NCBI GenBank assembly: GCA_964478075.1
Contig: CAYZGO010000004.1
Location: 91,659 to 155,658 of the forward strand
Length of the DNA stretch: 64,000 nucleotides
Direction: 5' to 3'
From: DAOUEX01 sp034430235
GTDB taxonomy: Bacteria; Chloroflexota; Anaerolineae; UBA2200
Shown: positions 34,162 to 42,826 of the stretch, piece after piece
How positions within the stretch are numbered: position 1 is the stretch's first letter
Layout: every line of letters begins with the position of its first letter
Translations under genes and position numbers: made by a program
Notes under the pieces: generated by a model
The model's input: only the letters and a program-made list of their open reading frames with translations
Databases searched by the model: none
What the model was told of the DNA's origin: nothing

Positions 34162-36543
34162 ATGAAACTCGGTCTCCGTAGCAAACTAGTGGGCGGCTTT
34201 GTGCTCATACTCCTTCTGATGGTCGCTGTCGAATCAGTGAACGTGTACACCTCAAAGACCATCGCGAAGCATCTGGAAAGCACCGTCCAACTCGATGTCA
34301 AGTCGGCCAGTGTATTGGCTGACGTTGGCAAGAAGGCTGGACTTGTCCATGCGAGTACTCTATTACACCTGCGCGCCGAGTCTGTGGACGACATGAGGCG
34401 GTACGAGAGCGAGATCGCCCAGTGGGAGGGCGAGATAGGCACGCTGCTCGATGCTTTGGAGGAGACATTCCAGGTTCAGGCAGAGCTTGACAAGCTCGCA
34501 GAGTTTAGATTTGCCTTGAACACCTATTCGAGCATCAGGGATGAACAGGTACTGCCCGCCAGCAGAGCCAATCTCAAGCAGGAAGCATTCGCCCTGGCCA
34601 GGGAAAGGGGAGCTGCTGGCATGGCGGCTCAAGCAGCTTTCGACAAGCTTGAGGAATTGCATGAAGCCAATGTTGCCGCTGCCAACCATAGACTGGACCT
34701 GGCAAATCAGGAGCAGCGGCGAAGCCAAATCATCTTGCTGTCAGTCACCGCGCTTGCAATCATAGCCGGTCTCGCCTTTGGGGTGTATCTGAGCTCCCAG
34801 ATTGTGGGCGCTCTGAACGCCGTGTCAAGCGCAGCGCGACAGGTGGCAGCCGGAGACCTTGATTGGAGCGTGACGGTCCAAACTGGCGATGAGATCGAAT
34901 CCGTGGCCGAGTCCTTCAACATAATGACTCGCAACATGAAAAAGATGCTGGCAGCCGAACGCGAAACTGCTGAGCAACTGCGGCACGAAATCCGAGAGCG
35001 CAAGCACGCCAAAGAGACGCTGTCTGCCGAAAAGGAACGCCTTGCCGTGACCCTGCGCTCAATTGGTGATGGCGTCATTACTACCGATACGAGAGGTAAG
35101 ATAGTCTTGATCAATGAAGTAGCAGCAGAGCTTACCGGCTGGAACCAGAAAGATGCTGTGGGTAAACCACTAGGCAAGGTGTTCCACATCATCGGTAGGA
35201 AAACCCGCGAACGGTGTGAAAACCCTGCAGAGAGAGTACTGGAAAGCAGCGGAATTGGTGGCCTCGCCAGTTATACGGTCCTCATAGCCAGAAATGGGAC
35301 AGAGCGGATTATCGCTAACAGTGGCATCCCCATTCGTGATGAGGATGGTCGTACTGTCGGCGTGTGTGTGGTATTCCGTGACATCAGCGGACAGGAGAAA
35401 ATGAAAGAGGAACTCCTAAGACTCGGGAGATTCGCATCCATCGGTATTCTGGCTGGCGACATTGCTCATGACTTTAACAATGTTCTGACTGCGGTTTTTG
35501 GCAACATCGGCCTGGCACAGATGTATGCCAAAGAGGACGACAAGGCTTTTGAAAGCCTGCTGGCAGCGGAGAAAGCGGTACTGCGGGCAAGGGTTCTAAC
35601 ACAGCAACTGCTTACTCTTGCCAGAAGCGGAGCACCGGTTATGAAAACCGCCTCTGTTGCAGAACTGCTAAAAGGTGTGGCCAACTTGGCGCCCAGGGGT
35701 TCCGATATCCGCTACGAGTTCTCCATTCCCGATGACCTCTGGTCGGTTGAGATGGATGAGAGCCAGATCAGCAGGGTCATCAATAATCTGATTGCCAATG
35801 CCGACCAAGCCATGCCGGCAGGCGGGATGATCAAAGTCCGTACTGAAAACGCAAGTGTAAGTGCGGGACACGGTCTTCCCCTAGAAGATGGAGAGTATGT
35901 AAAGATATCCATTGAAGATCAGGGCATTGGCATACCTGAACAGGATCTCCCCAAGATATTCGATCTCTATTTCACAACCGAACAGGAAGGAAGCGGTCTT
36001 GGACTTGCGACCTCTTATTCCGTAATCAGAAAACATGGTGGATACATCTCTGCAGAATCCGAATTAGGAGTTGGGACGACTTTTCACATCTATCTGCCCG
36101 TTTCCCGCAAGAAAATCGGGGCAAAGAAGGCTGTGGAAGAGAAACCCGTTGTCGGCAGGGGTAAGATTCTGGTGATGGACGATGAAGAGATAGTCAGAGA
36201 TATCGCAGGCAGGATGCTCGAGTATATGGGGTATAAGGTAGAGGTAGCCAAAGACGGCGCTGAAGCGATAGAGTTATACAAACAAGCCAAAGAGTCCGAC
36301 AAGCCTTTTGATGCTGTCATCTTGAATCTGACCATTCCGGGTGGCATGGGAGGCGAGGAAGCCGTCAAGAAGCTTATTGAGGTGGATCCCAAGGTAAAAG
36401 CCATTGTCTCAAGCGGCTATTCCGATGATCCGATAATGTCTGACTTTCGAAAGTACGGTTTCAGCGGCGTCGTCGCCAAACCCTATAAACTCGTGGAGCT
36501 GATTGAAACACTAGATAAGGTGGTAACGCGCATCAGCGCATGA
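34162..36543 (+). CDS. Hybrid sensor histidine kinase with a degenerate receiver
   Basis: The 793-residue protein has a membrane helix at about 8-28, an outer sensor region of about 160 residues, a second helix near 195-215, HAMP, coiled coil, PAS (about 295-410) and the kinase core. H436 in DIAHDFNN is the phosphorylated His. The ATP-binding N, G1 and G2 boxes are present (NLIANADQ, DQGIGIP, GSGLGLA). The C-terminal receiver has the acidic pair D673-D674 and the Lys of VAKPYK, but residue 722, where Asp is phosphorylated, is Asn (VILNLTIPGG). The start at 34162 has AGGAGG; an ATG at 34144 is also in frame. Confidence 0.92.
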   Translation: MKLGLRSKLVGGFVLILLLMVAVESVNVYTSKTIAKHLESTVQLDVKSASVLADVGKKAGLVHASTLLHLRAESVDDMRRYESEIAQWEGEIGTLLDALEETFQVQAELDKLAEFRFALNTYSSIRDEQVLPASRANLKQEAFALARERGAAGMAAQAAFDKLEELHEANVAAANHRLDLANQEQRRSQIILLSVTALAIIAGLAFGVYLSSQIVGALNAVSSAARQVAAGDLDWSVTVQTGDEIESVAESFNIMTRNMKKMLAAERETAEQLRHEIRERKHAKETLSAEKERLAVTLRSIGDGVITTDTRGKIVLINEVAAELTGWNQKDAVGKPLGKVFHIIGRKTRERCENPAERVLESSGIGGLASYTVLIARNGTERIIANSGIPIRDEDGRTVGVCVVFRDISGQEKMKEELLRLGRFASIGILAGDIAHDFNNVLTAVFGNIGLAQMYAKEDDKAFESLLAAEKAVLRARVLTQQLLTLARSGAPVMKTASVAELLKGVANLAPRGSDIRYEFSIPDDLWSVEMDESQISRVINNLIANADQAMPAGGMIKVRTENASVSAGHGLPLEDGEYVKISIEDQGIGIPEQDLPKIFDLYFTTEQEGSGLGLATSYSVIRKHGGYISAESELGVGTTFHIYLPVSRKKIGAKKAVEEKPVVGRGKILVMDDEEIVRDIAGRMLEYMGYKVEVAKDGAEAIELYKQAKESDKPFDAVILNLTIPGGMGGEEAVKKLIEVDPKVKAIVSSGYSDDPIMSDFRKYGFSGVVAKPYKLVELIETLDKVVTRISA

Positions 36544-36577
36544 TTCCATTGGAAGATATGCACCGAGAGAGCCCCTT

Positions 36578-36898
36578 GTGAACAAGGCAGAAGCAGCATT
36601 CTGCGGAGATTACTTCGGCAAGTGCCCGAACTACCCCGACGAGTGCCGCGGCTGCATACCCCCTTTGCACATGGACTGCTACTTCGTCAAGTGCTGTCTG
36701 GACAAGCGAATTGCACATTGCGGGTACTGCGAAGATTCCCCGTGCCAGAAGCTGAGCGAGTTTGTCCCCGACGACCGGCCCGGATGTCCGCCAGGCTACC
36801 ACGTAGAGAACCTGCGGCTGCGTATGCGCATTGGCACAGAGGCCTGGCTGCGCAGTGCTGCCTTGATCGCCAAGGCTCGAGGCCTACTTTTGCACTAG
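36578..36898 (+). CDS. DUF3795 cysteine-rich protein
   Basis: The 106-residue protein has the cysteine pattern of DUF3795: FCGDYFGKCPNYPDECRGC, CYFVKCCLDKRIAHCGYC and SPCQKLSEF. About ten cysteines could bind one or two zinc ions. The family function is unknown. It starts with a GTG at 36578, 34 bases after the hybrid kinase gene in the same direction, so the two are probably cotranscribed. It is full-length for the family. Confidence 0.8.
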   Translation: MNKAEAAFCGDYFGKCPNYPDECRGCIPPLHMDCYFVKCCLDKRIAHCGYCEDSPCQKLSEFVPDDRPGCPPGYHVENLRLRMRIGTEAWLRSAALIAKARGLLLH

Positions 36899-37303
36899 TG
36901 AGCGTAACTCACAGGTTCAGCGCTTTGCGCAGGAAGCAGCGCAGTCGCAGCGAGCCAAGTGGAGAACCTGAAGTCGTCCAAGAGCCCCCCGCCTAATGGA
37001 CTAACGCTTAGGGCGAGTACATCTCGACCAACGACGCGAACTTTGACGTCAACGTAAGCTCCAACCTGGACTGGCAGCCGATGGGGCGACAGCAGCAAGC
37101 CGCAGACACCAGCCTGGCACTCGGCATAAGTGACCGGCACCTCAAAGATGCCGGTCACCTCAGATACGCCCAGGCACCGCTATTCATGCGGTGCCGTGCC
37201 TGGCGATGCTGACCATAGCCCTCAACCCGCATCCCCTTCTCCCAGGATTGTCAAAGATCCCGCACGAATGTGCGGCAGGGATGAGGGCCATTGTCTGCGG
37301 CGC
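36899..37303. other. Spacer between convergent transcripts
   Basis: No certain gene. A minus-strand frame of 87 codons (36895-37158, starting GTG, encoding EVPVTYAECQAGVCGLLL) reads plausibly as protein but has no strong ribosome site and no family I know. Its first codons are part of a hairpin with 10-base arms, GTGACCGGCA/TGCCGGTCAC (37130-37158, loop of 9), so it could be a remnant or a structural element. Confidence 0.4.
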
Positions 37304-40300
37304 TTACTGCACAGGCCCAAACTTGAGCACGCGGTTGTTGGCGGAATCCAGGACGTAGACGCTGTCTTCAGCATCCACAGCGATACCGGAGGGCATGTTG
37401 AACGAGTCTGCCTCTGTTCCATACTGGCCCCACACTGCAAGCACCTTCCCCGAGCCATCGAACTTGACGACGCGGTGGTAGTCAGGAGCGGTGGCATACA
37501 CGTTGCCCTTGGAATCCACCGCCACGTAGGGCTTGTTGACCACCGATTCGCCCTCCCAGCCCAGCACTTGCCACTCCGCCAGATAGTTCAAGTCGGCGTC
37601 GAACTTTTGGATGCGCTGGTTCCAGGTATCAGCAACGTACAGGTTGCCGTCGCCATCCACAGCTACACCCACTGGCTCACGGAATTGCCCATTGAGCGAA
37701 CCCGCACCACCCCATTGTCCGATGAACTCGCCATCGGCCGTGAACTTGACAATGCGTTTGTTGCCCGTATCGCTCACCAACACATTGTCCTCATTGTCCA
37801 GCGCAACGTCGCGCGGCCCGTAGAACCCGTCGGTAGCCCCCAGCACGCCAGCGGTGTCCGTAAAGACGCCCCACTGCATCACAAAGTGCCCCTCCGCATC
37901 GAACTTTTGAATGCGGTGGTTCCAGGTATCAGCCACGTAGACGTTGCCGGCCTTGTCCACAGCTATGCCCCATGGCTCCTGGAACCGGCCCGGACCGTTC
38001 CCTTGACCACCCCACTCCCGCAGGAAGCGCCCATCTGTATCGAACACCTGCACGCGGTGATTGTAGCTGTCGGTCACGTAGACGTGCCCCTGCGCGTCCA
38101 CGGCGATGCCCTTGGGATAGTTGAATTGCCCGCTCCCAGCACCGTCATCGCCCCAGGACAGCATCGCTGAGACCTGGATGCGTCTCTTCTCATATTCATC
38201 CTCGGGCAGTTCAATGCCCGGACCAGCTACCTCTGGCCCATAGTCCCAAAGCTGGGCGGCCATGTCCTTGCGCACGTATAAGGCAAACTTCTGGACGTAA
38301 GGCCACGAAGTAGTGGAAGCCTGGTACTTGCGGAACCAGATAATATCCCACCAAAACTTGCGCCTGGCCGGATCCTTCAGATCGCTCCACAGCTTGGCCG
38401 GGGTGAGATTCGAGTAGACGTCCTGGTTGGGCCACCAGATGAGGCGATACTGCCGCCGCAAGTACTTTCCGGTGAGTTGGGGTTTCACTTTGGTCTCATT
38501 GCCAGGGCCCACAATCACCACGTGCGCATCCCCGGTCACGCCGGAACCCGCCGCAAAGAAGCTGGCATTCTTATAGTCTCGCAGATACCAGACAAAGGGC
38601 CAACTGGATTCGTCATCATAGGCCACCTTCAGCTCTTTGTCACCCACAAGTCGCTGTGACATATCGTCCAGTTCACGCATCACCGCAACGGTATCAGGTG
38701 TCGCCGCCGCATATACTAGGAATTCCGTAGCATAGTTCTGATTGATGAAGCTGAGCATCAAAGCAAAGCGCACTGTCACCGCGCTCAGAATGACAAAGAG
38801 CGCCACGAGCAACACCCGCCCCCAGCCACTCCAGCTAAGGTTGCGACCAAAGCGATACATGAAGGCCATCGCAATCAGCAACAGCACCAGGGACAACAAG
38901 AACCGAAGAGTTACGTCGAGCTCCTCCAGCGACGCTCCGCTGAAAGGCTTGGCTCGCGTGGTGGCCAGCAGAACCAAGAAGGAGAAGATAGCCACAGGCA
39001 GCAGCACTACCACGTAGCCTACGCCCCGCTGCAGCAGTTTGCGCCAATCCGTTGCTTCCCACACCTTGCCTAGGAACCAACCGCCCAGGATACAAAGGGG
39101 CAGCGTCAAGTGCTGGTTCTGCCAGGGCATCTTCTCGGCTGTCCAGGTATAGATGATAGGAGTCATCAACGTCCAATACAACAGGAAGGGAACAAAGGCC
39201 CTGACCGCCACCTCCCTTGACGGCCTCTCTCGCCACTTGGAAACCTCTGCCTTCGGTGCGCGGCCTGCGGTTACCAGGTAATATACCGCGCCCAGCCCTG
39301 ACAGCAACCACGGCAGGAACTCGTAGAGCATAAGCAGGAAGAAATAATAGTACCACGGCTGCCCGCCGCGCGCCACGCCTTGCTGCGCCAGCCAGTAGCC
39401 TAGCAAGCCGACCAGCCCCGTAGCCACACCACGCGCATTGGTGAACAGCGTGGTATACAACACGATAAAGATGCTCCAGAAGATGCCCGCCCAGACGAGC
39501 CACACCTTGCGCTTCCACCACACGCCAACCACCGTTGAAACAGCCAAGATCAAGAGCACGATTGCACCGGAACGAACCAGACCCGCCTGGCTGTAGTCCA
39601 GAGGATCGAACCCGAGCGCCTTGATGAACAGCGCCGAAGCCCAGGGCAACGCCAGTGTAGCCAACAACACCACAATGTCGAAAGCGGGGAGGCCCTTCAG
39701 AGGCCTGCGGCTTTGCACCCACTCCAGCAGCAGATAGAGCACCCAGTAACTGCCAAAAATCGCACCGTAGATGAAGGCATTCCCCTTGCCGCAGAACGCC
39801 ACAGACAACGCACCGGCGATGATGTACAGCCAGCGCTCCTTTCTGTCCTCCAGGTAGTTGAAGAAGCAGATGATCATCACCATGGCAGGAACCATCACAT
39901 ACATATCGTGACGGGTGAACCGGCCACGGAACATCATTGTCGGCGATATGGTGAGCAGGAGCATGGCAAACACAGCGCCCGCACGACCCAGCCAGCGGCG
40001 CAGAGGCCACACCAGAAGCACCAGAGCGATGGCGAACAGCGCCACCCCCAGGCGGCCAGTGACATCGTTGACGCCAAACAGGAAGTAGAGGAAGGCAGTC
40101 ACATGATAGAGAAAGGGCCCGTGATAGACAGGATCGTGACGATAGCCCTGACCGGTGACCAGCTTCCAAGGTTCCCAGACGTGAATGGCCTCATCGTGAC
40201 TGTAAGACCGATTCCCCAGGTCCCACAAGCGCGTCAAGACTAATGCCAGGACAATGAGCAAGACAATCACAGCCCGCCAGTTGATACGAACGCCAGAAAA

Positions 40301-40360
40301 CACGGGTTTGTCCATAAAGCTCACCTTTGCACTTGTAGCATCTCGCTCCATTGCTTCCAT
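37304..40360 (-). CDS. GT-C membrane glycosyltransferase (Agl23-like) fused to an NHL beta-propeller
   Basis: The 1018-residue protein has 12 or more membrane helices in residues 1-560 and an outer NHL domain at the C-terminus. The first loop holds SYSHDEAIHVWEPWKL, the acidic motif of GT-C enzymes. FRGRFTRHDMYVM is typical of the Agl23-type family. The propeller has about six blades with repeats such as GIAVDAQGHVYVTDSYNHRVQ and VYVADTWNHRIQKFD. GT-C enzymes move sugar from polyprenyl-phosphate donors to outside acceptors. NHL propellers bind partners. The first ATG 40360 lacks spacing to its AAAGG; ATG 40315, with AAAGGTGA, may be real. Confidence 0.88.
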   Translation of the reverse strand: MEAMERDATSAKVSFMDKPVFSGVRINWRAVIVLLIVLALVLTRLWDLGNRSYSHDEAIHVWEPWKLVTGQGYRHDPVYHGPFLYHVTAFLYFLFGVNDVTGRLGVALFAIALVLLVWPLRRWLGRAGAVFAMLLLTISPTMMFRGRFTRHDMYVMVPAMVMIICFFNYLEDRKERWLYIIAGALSVAFCGKGNAFIYGAIFGSYWVLYLLLEWVQSRRPLKGLPAFDIVVLLATLALPWASALFIKALGFDPLDYSQAGLVRSGAIVLLILAVSTVVGVWWKRKVWLVWAGIFWSIFIVLYTTLFTNARGVATGLVGLLGYWLAQQGVARGGQPWYYYFFLLMLYEFLPWLLSGLGAVYYLVTAGRAPKAEVSKWRERPSREVAVRAFVPFLLYWTLMTPIIYTWTAEKMPWQNQHLTLPLCILGGWFLGKVWEATDWRKLLQRGVGYVVVLLPVAIFSFLVLLATTRAKPFSGASLEELDVTLRFLLSLVLLLIAMAFMYRFGRNLSWSGWGRVLLVALFVILSAVTVRFALMLSFINQNYATEFLVYAAATPDTVAVMRELDDMSQRLVGDKELKVAYDDESSWPFVWYLRDYKNASFFAAGSGVTGDAHVVIVGPGNETKVKPQLTGKYLRRQYRLIWWPNQDVYSNLTPAKLWSDLKDPARRKFWWDIIWFRKYQASTTSWPYVQKFALYVRKDMAAQLWDYGPEVAGPGIELPEDEYEKRRIQVSAMLSWGDDGAGSGQFNYPKGIAVDAQGHVYVTDSYNHRVQVFDTDGRFLREWGGQGNGPGRFQEPWGIAVDKAGNVYVADTWNHRIQKFDAEGHFVMQWGVFTDTAGVLGATDGFYGPRDVALDNEDNVLVSDTGNKRIVKFTADGEFIGQWGGAGSLNGQFREPVGVAVDGDGNLYVADTWNQRIQKFDADLNYLAEWQVLGWEGESVVNKPYVAVDSKGNVYATAPDYHRVVKFDGSGKVLAVWGQYGTEADSFNMPSGIAVDAEDSVYVLDSANNRVLKFGPVQ

Positions 40361-40382
40361 CCTTTATCTTGATACATTCTCC

Positions 40383-40400
40383 AAAAACCCGTTTTCGGGT
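40383..40400 (-). terminator. Probable intrinsic terminator
   Basis: Read on the minus strand, ACCCG-AAAA-CGGGT is followed by TTTT. It lies 57 bases after the stop of the GT-C gene at 40457. The stem has only five pairs, so strength is moderate. Confidence 0.45.
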
Positions 40401-40411
40401 GCCCTCAGCCC

Positions 40412-40439
40412 GTAGAGACGTAGCATGCTACGTCTCTAC
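40412..40439. repeat. 28-base perfect palindrome, copy 2
   Basis: Identical to 2486-2513, with half-site GTAGAGACGTAGCA. It lies between the stop of the GT-C gene at 40457 and the hairpin at 40383-40400. Confidence 0.85.
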
Positions 40440-40456
40440 CAGTCTCCGTACTCTTG

Positions 40457-42193
40457 CTACGGGCTCTTCACCCAAAGCATCACCTCATCGCCAGCGTGGT
40501 ACCCCGTCAACGCAGACTTGTACCCGATCCACCAGCGCATCCATTCCACCAGGGGTTGCTGCTCACCAATTAGGGCTGAGCGCAGGCCAAAGCGCAAGCC
40601 TACGTAGCGAGCTGGCGCAGGTGCATCCACTGGAAGGATCACCGCCCCAACTGGTGGTTCGCTGGCCACAGTCGCGACGTAGCTCACTCGTTCAAAGCTG
40701 CGCAGGTACCAGCCCAGGGGAACCTCAAGCCTCTCGTCAACCTGCCAGTCCATCACACGGGCATCGCCCTTTACGTGGCTGGACAATTCGGTGGCATATC
40801 GCGCCAGTTCAAGCACGTCGGGAGAAGTCGCTGTGCCGACCATAGGCTCGACCGGATCGCGTGCATGTGCATAGTTCAGCGTCACCTCGGCGCGTATCAG
40901 ACCAAACAACAGCAGCAGCAACAGGGAAACGCCCGCTGCGCGCAGAGGAACCTCTGGCCCCGATAGACTCCAAAGCAAAGCATGGGCAGAAACCACGAAA
41001 ACGCACAACGCTGCGATGCGCAGCAGATAGGTTTGCATCGGCGCAAGGACGTAGTCCGCAAACTGCACGTAGGCAGCGGCAAAGACGACCAAACTGAGCG
41101 CTACCAACACCCACCACAGGGGATACTTCACAGCCGCCTCCAACCCTTGCCGCAGCCTTTCGACGGCCTGCCCAGCCGCCAGGATCAGTGGCAACAGAAT
41201 GAGCAGCACGCTAGCCTGTGGACGATAGCCAGGCACAATAGAGAAGAGCAATGCGAAAACGAACCAGTAGCGCAATAGCACTGTAAAGGTGTCACGCCGT
41301 GCCCGCCCAAGAAAGAGCCCTGCGGCCCCAAAGACCAGCGGCAAGGCCTCGTACAGAGGGAGCAACAGCAAGCTGCGATACCATGAGGATCTCGACAGAA
41401 AGTCAAAACCTCTCAGCCAACGGCCAAGCTGATCCAGCGTCATCTGCAACCCTGCCGGATTGAACGTGAAGGCCGTGCCTATGGCCAGGAAGAGCAGTCC
41501 CGCGAGCAGCAAAGCTGCACGCCAGGCACGGGAGTCAGCAAGCACATCGTGCCAGGCGCGTCCCAGTTCATCAAGCTGTGTCGTGTCCTGTGTGAATCTG
41601 GACCAGATGCGCATAAACAGCGGAAATGTCAGCAGCACAGCGAGCATGGTGTACGCAGAAGGGCCAGCCAGCAGAGCCAGGACCACGAGGGCGGCGGCAG
41701 CAGAGACGTAGGCGGGACGCCGCTCTTCCAGATAACCAGCTACGGCGACGAGCAGACCCAGGGCACAGAAAGCGACCACAACACTGCCATCTACCGCCCT
41801 GGAGAAGTAAGTGAAACTGGGAGACACGGCCAGCAACAGTGAAGCTGCCAGGGCACCTGTTCTGCCCAGGTGACGGCGCAGGCCGTAGGGCCAGAGCACA
41901 AGCAGCGAACCAAACAGCACACACCACGAGCGCGCCAGGGCATCGCTGCCACCGGTGAGGAAGAATAGCAGCACATTGCCATGGAATAGCAGGGGACTGT
42001 GCCCCTGCAGCGAAGCCGGGAGGCCACGCGCAAAGCGCCACGCCGCCAGGGCCAGCCCGGCCTCCGCATCCAGCAGTGGCCAGCGTTCCAAGGCGAAGAG
42101 GCGCAGAGCCAAGGCCACCGCAAAGCTCAAGCCATAGAGGAGAAACTCGACTGTAAACCAACCCTCGTTTTCAGAGCGATCTCCAACAGTCAT
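40457..42193 (-). CDS. GT-C/PMT-like membrane glycosyltransferase
   Basis: The protein of 578 residues has about 12 membrane helices followed by a C-terminal domain of about 130 residues outside the membrane. The first outer loop has LERWPLLDAEAGLALAAWRF in place of the usual acidic pair of GT-C enzymes, so the key motif is only partly kept. FTYFSRAVDGSVVVAFCAL and PLYEALPLVFGAAGLFLGR are typical of GT39/PMT2-like proteins in Chloroflexota. The start is the ATG at 42193, with GAGGGG seven bases upstream. Longer frames would read into the tandem repeat array next to it. Confidence 0.83.
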   Translation of the reverse strand: MTVGDRSENEGWFTVEFLLYGLSFAVALALRLFALERWPLLDAEAGLALAAWRFARGLPASLQGHSPLLFHGNVLLFFLTGGSDALARSWCVLFGSLLVLWPYGLRRHLGRTGALAASLLLAVSPSFTYFSRAVDGSVVVAFCALGLLVAVAGYLEERRPAYVSAAAALVVLALLAGPSAYTMLAVLLTFPLFMRIWSRFTQDTTQLDELGRAWHDVLADSRAWRAALLLAGLLFLAIGTAFTFNPAGLQMTLDQLGRWLRGFDFLSRSSWYRSLLLLPLYEALPLVFGAAGLFLGRARRDTFTVLLRYWFVFALLFSIVPGYRPQASVLLILLPLILAAGQAVERLRQGLEAAVKYPLWWVLVALSLVVFAAAYVQFADYVLAPMQTYLLRIAALCVFVVSAHALLWSLSGPEVPLRAAGVSLLLLLLFGLIRAEVTLNYAHARDPVEPMVGTATSPDVLELARYATELSSHVKGDARVMDWQVDERLEVPLGWYLRSFERVSYVATVASEPPVGAVILPVDAPAPARYVGLRFGLRSALIGEQQPLVEWMRWWIGYKSALTGYHAGDEVMLWVKSP

Positions 42194-42213
42194 CCACCTA
42201 CCCCTCTTTGCAA

Positions 42214-42826
42214 ATAGCACCAAGTGCCTACCTGAAAAACCAGCAAAGGCAACAGGAACGTAGCCTAACCCCTTGTGGGTGTCTTGGGACACGGAACCAA
42301 CGGCCACAAGGGCCTACACTTTGCAGATAGCACCAAGTGCCTACCTGAAAAACCAGCAAAGCCAACAGGAACGTAGCCTAACCCCTTGTGGGTGTGTTGG
42401 GACACCGAAACAACGGCCACAAGGGCCTATACTACGTTGCTCTGGCACCCTTCACTGCAACCAACCCGGAACCTGCCCCATTTCCGCCCCAATAGCAAAG
42501 CCAACAGGAACGTAGCCTAACCCCTTGTGGGTGTCTTGGGACACGGAAACAACGGCCACAAGGGCCTACACTGCGTTGCTCTAACACCCTTCACTGCAAC
42601 CAACCTAGAACCTGCCCCATTTCGGCCCCAATAGCACAGGCAGCAGGAACGTAGCCTAACCCCTTGTGGGTGTGTTCGGACACGGAAACAACGATCACAA
42701 GGGCCTACACTACGTTGCTCTGGCGCCCTTCACCGCAGCCAACCTAGAACCTGCCCCATTTCGCCCCAATAGCACAGGCAGCAGGAACGTAGCCTAACCC
42801 CTTGTGGGTGTGTTGGGGCGCCGAGG
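42214..42826 (-). repeat. Tandem array of five structured elements, about 139-base period
   Basis: The block AACGTAGCCTAACCCCTTGTGG recurs at 42257, 42370, 42509, 42648 and 42786, giving steps of 113, 139, 139 and 138. Each unit also has CCACAAGGGCCTACAC about 30 bases on, which pairs with the CCCTTGTGG of the first block. An inner hairpin GTGTC-CCAA-GACAC is seen in several copies. Between two leftward GT-C/DUF2298 genes, each transcript would carry up to five such hairpins. One unit boundary repeats CACCAAGTGCCTACCTG at 42221 and 42329. Confidence 0.8.

Noticed and set aside
37130..38170. Plus-strand frame of 346 codons opposite the NHL domain
   Set aside because: Its repeats mirror the NHL repeats of the minus strand; the minus-strand reading gives a proper beta-propeller.
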